From: Tillus elongatus
Lineage: Eukaryota; Arthropoda; Insecta; Coleoptera; Cleridae
DNA length: 64,000 bases
NCBI GenBank assembly: GCA_964006375.1
Contig: OZ023262.1
Span: forward strand, 92,081,654-92,145,653
Reading direction: 5' to 3'
This document shows positions 61,744-64,000 of this stretch, one piece after another. Position 1 is the stretch's first letter; every line of letters begins with the position of its first letter. The notes below the pieces were generated by a model. That model ran no database searches. It saw only the letters and a program-made list of their open reading frames with translations, and was not told the origin of the DNA. The translations under genes were made by a program, and so were the position numbers.

Positions 61744-62690
61744 TGTTACCAGTAGTCTATGGTTCTTCTATGGCCAAATATGACGTATACGAAGATGGCT
61801 GTTCTGTGGCCCCCCTCCTCTCCACATTTTGTCACTGGCATGTCCGCTATTCTGTCCATGTTTTTGGTTCGCTGTTTTGCCGTCTAACCTGCGCCATCTG
61901 CTATTCTTGATTTTTCATAAATGGCCGACGTTCACTCTCGTCTTGTGGTTAAATTGCCGTTTTATGTTGATTGGATGACACCATGAATCGATTTTCCGGC
62001 ATATTCGGGTGCGTTGTTGTTGGACCGCTGGTACAATAGATGAAAATTGCAACCTTGTCAACCTGTGTATAGTTTTATATCTAATTTTTCAAGAATTAGA
62101 AAGTAAGTATTGATGCCATTTTGTTTTTCTTCTATCACTTCTTTAAAGGAGTGTTTCAATCTCCTTAAGAGTTTTCATGGGGTTTTTGCTTGACTGTGTG
62201 GCCTCCTGTTATGTTTTCTCTGTCAGTTCACTTCACTGCTTTTCGATTTGTAGATTCAATTTGACATTTTAGCTTTTACACCAATTAGCCAGGTTTTTAG
62301 CTTTTATTCTGTCTCATAATGATAACCTTTAGCCTGCTTTGACTACATGTTTTTGTAATGTAGCTTACGTAGCTTGTTTAACTGTAGCCTGTAGTTTTTA
62401 CTGTGTATTTGGCTTGTAATGTTGATTTTTTAGCCTATTTTACTGTTTGACTGTAGATTTTTAGCCTTGATGATGTATGTAAAGTCTCACTTAAGATCAT
62501 TGTGCTTAAACCGGTGCAATTGCCTACCAGGAAACATTGTTTGCTGACAGACATTTTTATTGCATTTTAGATTTGCCCCTGAAGATGGCTACTAGGTAGC
62601 CGAAACGCGTAGGGTCCTTTAACAATAAATTTTGCTGTCTGGAGGAAGCCTTGTATTGAGTACCTTAATTTAAAAAAGACACTTTTGCCA
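61744..62690 (+). repeat. Penelope 3' region
   Basis: Downstream non-coding part of the Penelope copy, with repeated TTTTAGCCT-type words (62260-62470) and the hammerhead-like core at 62579-62616. Confidence 0.5.
62579..62616 (+). ncRNA. Hammerhead-like core (degenerate)
   Basis: CTGAAGA, one extra T, perfect stem GGCTAC-TAG-GTAGCC, GAA, then AC...GGTC. Stem I cannot form with the adjacent bases, so self-cleavage is doubtful. Confidence 0.45.
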
Positions 62691-62695
62691 TTAGT

Positions 62696-62742
62696 TTTTA
62701 TGAAAACTCACTAACATAACGCATTTGTTGCGCCCAGACTTT
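62696..62742 (+). repeat. Terminal fragment of TA-core repeat family
   Basis: AAAACTCACTAACATAACGC then GTTGCGCCCAGAC, the family's right end only. Confidence 0.7.
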
Positions 62743-62759
62743 TTCCATGTCGACTAATG

Positions 62760-63620
62760 TGTGGATTTTTAAAAGTACAATCAGAACGAAAACATCGGAA
62801 GATTATCATTTTAAAAGTAAAATGCTTTTAAATGAGGGGGTATAAACTTTTTAAATCTAGGGGTCTTGAAAGGCAATCAAAATTCACCGTTACATAAATA
62901 TTTGAATTTTAAGTTAGCACCGAGATAAGTGCATCTAATGAATTTAAGCTTAGAAAACTCTATTAGCGTTTACTTTATAAATAAGCTGAAACTGTTTGAT
63001 ATTTTAAGAATCTTGCAACATCAAATTATTCCAAAGTGCGATAAGGACCCAATTACTTTAGCAGAAGTGCCTAATTTGCTAGCGAACTTGTATTAACTGG
63101 TATCAGCTGAGAACACTTCTCGAACATTTTGCACTTTATATAATCTTAAGAAGTGCGGAATTTTGCTGACCAAATGTTTTGTCTGCGTTTCATTCATTTT
63201 TAACGAAACATCGCACTTAACTTTTTATATGAACTAATTTTGACAGTTTATTAAAACCCAGGGGAAGTTGCGACCTAGAAAGCTCACCGGTGCTTTATTA
63301 GTTAAGTTAGCGGAAACTTTGTATCTGTAAAGGCTTTCTAACTTATTTAACGAAAATCCCAATTTTAAACGTTTCGCCAGTAGAACATTTTAGTGTTTGC
63401 TTAGTTTTGAAAGTAAGCTTTTAGAGAATTCTCACAGAAAACATTCGCTTATGACGGGTGAGAACTAGACTCCTAAAGATAGTATCTAAGTTACATAATT
63501 GAACAAAGACAGATGACGTTACCTTCACTGCTATGCTATTTAAATAAATGTTAGGTAGAAATACGAACAATGGAAGTTACATCATCAGCATTGCAATATG
63601 TTAGACCCGTATAACATTGT
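62760..63620. other. Gene-less stretch
   Basis: Nothing recognised. Confidence 0.4.
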
Positions 63621-63626
63621 GAAATG

Positions 63627-63763
63627 TACGACAGGGACGCCACCTTGATGCCGAACCAGGTAGCATATCGTCACGACTGCTCCAGTCAACACAAAATGTT
63701 GTAGATGGAGACTGCGTACAATAAACTAGCAGTAATAGCCCTGGCTCATTTCTTTCCTAATGC
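63627..63763. repeat. Diverged second copy of the 23168-23312 repeat
   Basis: Same word order as at 23 kb (GCC.CC.T, GAACCA.GTAG, GTCACG, AACACAAA.TGTT, GAGACTG..TACAA, AGCCCTGGC.CATTTCT). The hammerhead core next to the 23 kb copy is not conserved here. Confidence 0.6.
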
Positions 63764-64000
63764 GTCTATAAACACTAGAATGCGACTACAAGTCTCTTGA
63801 TAGCTGGTTGACGTTAGATGACACCGCTGATTTTTAAAAGCAACAAGTCGCTTGGAAGTTTGACAAGCGCATTATTTCTACACTTCGTGGCTTGCGCTTG
63901 TTGTGTAGCGTTTCCAACTGAGTTTTAACTAACCTAACATGTTTAAAACATGGATATAAATATTAAGTATTCAAAATACATATAGGACAATGGTTATAAA

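Overview
This 64 kb window looks like AT-rich intergenic sequence from an arthropod, most likely an insect. The evidence is indirect. The mobile elements are of types common in insect genomes: a mariner-like element with a DD41D signature, a gypsy/errantivirus-type provirus using a tRNA-Ser primer site, Penelope-like elements, RTE- and jockey-type LINEs, a piggyBac remnant and a pogo-like element with a PHD finger. The order cannot be fixed from the sequence. I found no convincing host protein-coding gene; nearly everything recognisable is a mobile element, a viral-type element or a decayed copy.

Layout. Positions 1-6300 hold the most gene-like block: nine intact ORFs from a Polinton/Maverick- or adintovirus-like element (small basic pX-like protein, phospholipase A2-like protein, packaging ATPase, a protein of an uncharacterised family, DDE integrase with chromodomain, and four small unassigned proteins). 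Polymerase and capsid genes are absent and probably lie left of the window. Positions 6647-11227 (minus strand) hold an internally deleted errantivirus-like provirus with gag, protease, an integrase zinc finger and a truncated envelope gene but no reverse transcriptase. Positions 12040-36450 are a mosaic of mariner elements (13055-15967 with an intact transposase ORF; 19432-22933; 24777-26864; remnants further right), a tRNA-derived SINE, LINE and Penelope fragments, a strong hammerhead ribozyme candidate (23054-23090) and many (TA)n arrays. Positions 36450-50200 contain LINE fragments, a gypsy gag with 5' LTR (about 42840-44263), a pogo-like element (45707-47396) and an RTE-type LINE (47896-50183). 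Positions 50200-64000 contain more microsatellites, copies of a repeat family, a mariner remnant, a LINE (58815-60343) and a Penelope-like element with an intact GIY-YIG ORF (60950-61743).

Two themes tie the window together. First, about 25 long (TA)n arrays are not randomly placed: they abut mariner ends at the TA target site, sit at LINE and Penelope junctions, lie inside a reverse transcriptase reading frame, and form the core of a recurring non-autonomous repeat family. Second, that family (termini TCTGGACGCAGC and TAGTGAATTTTC, a terminal hairpin and an internal TA array) resembles Helentron-associated (HINE/DINE-1-like) elements and is present in at least eleven full or partial copies, several inserted in other transposons. 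These allow relative ages of insertion to be read.

Limits: all homology statements come from reading motifs by eye. Element boundaries are approximate unless a target duplication or terminal repeat is stated.
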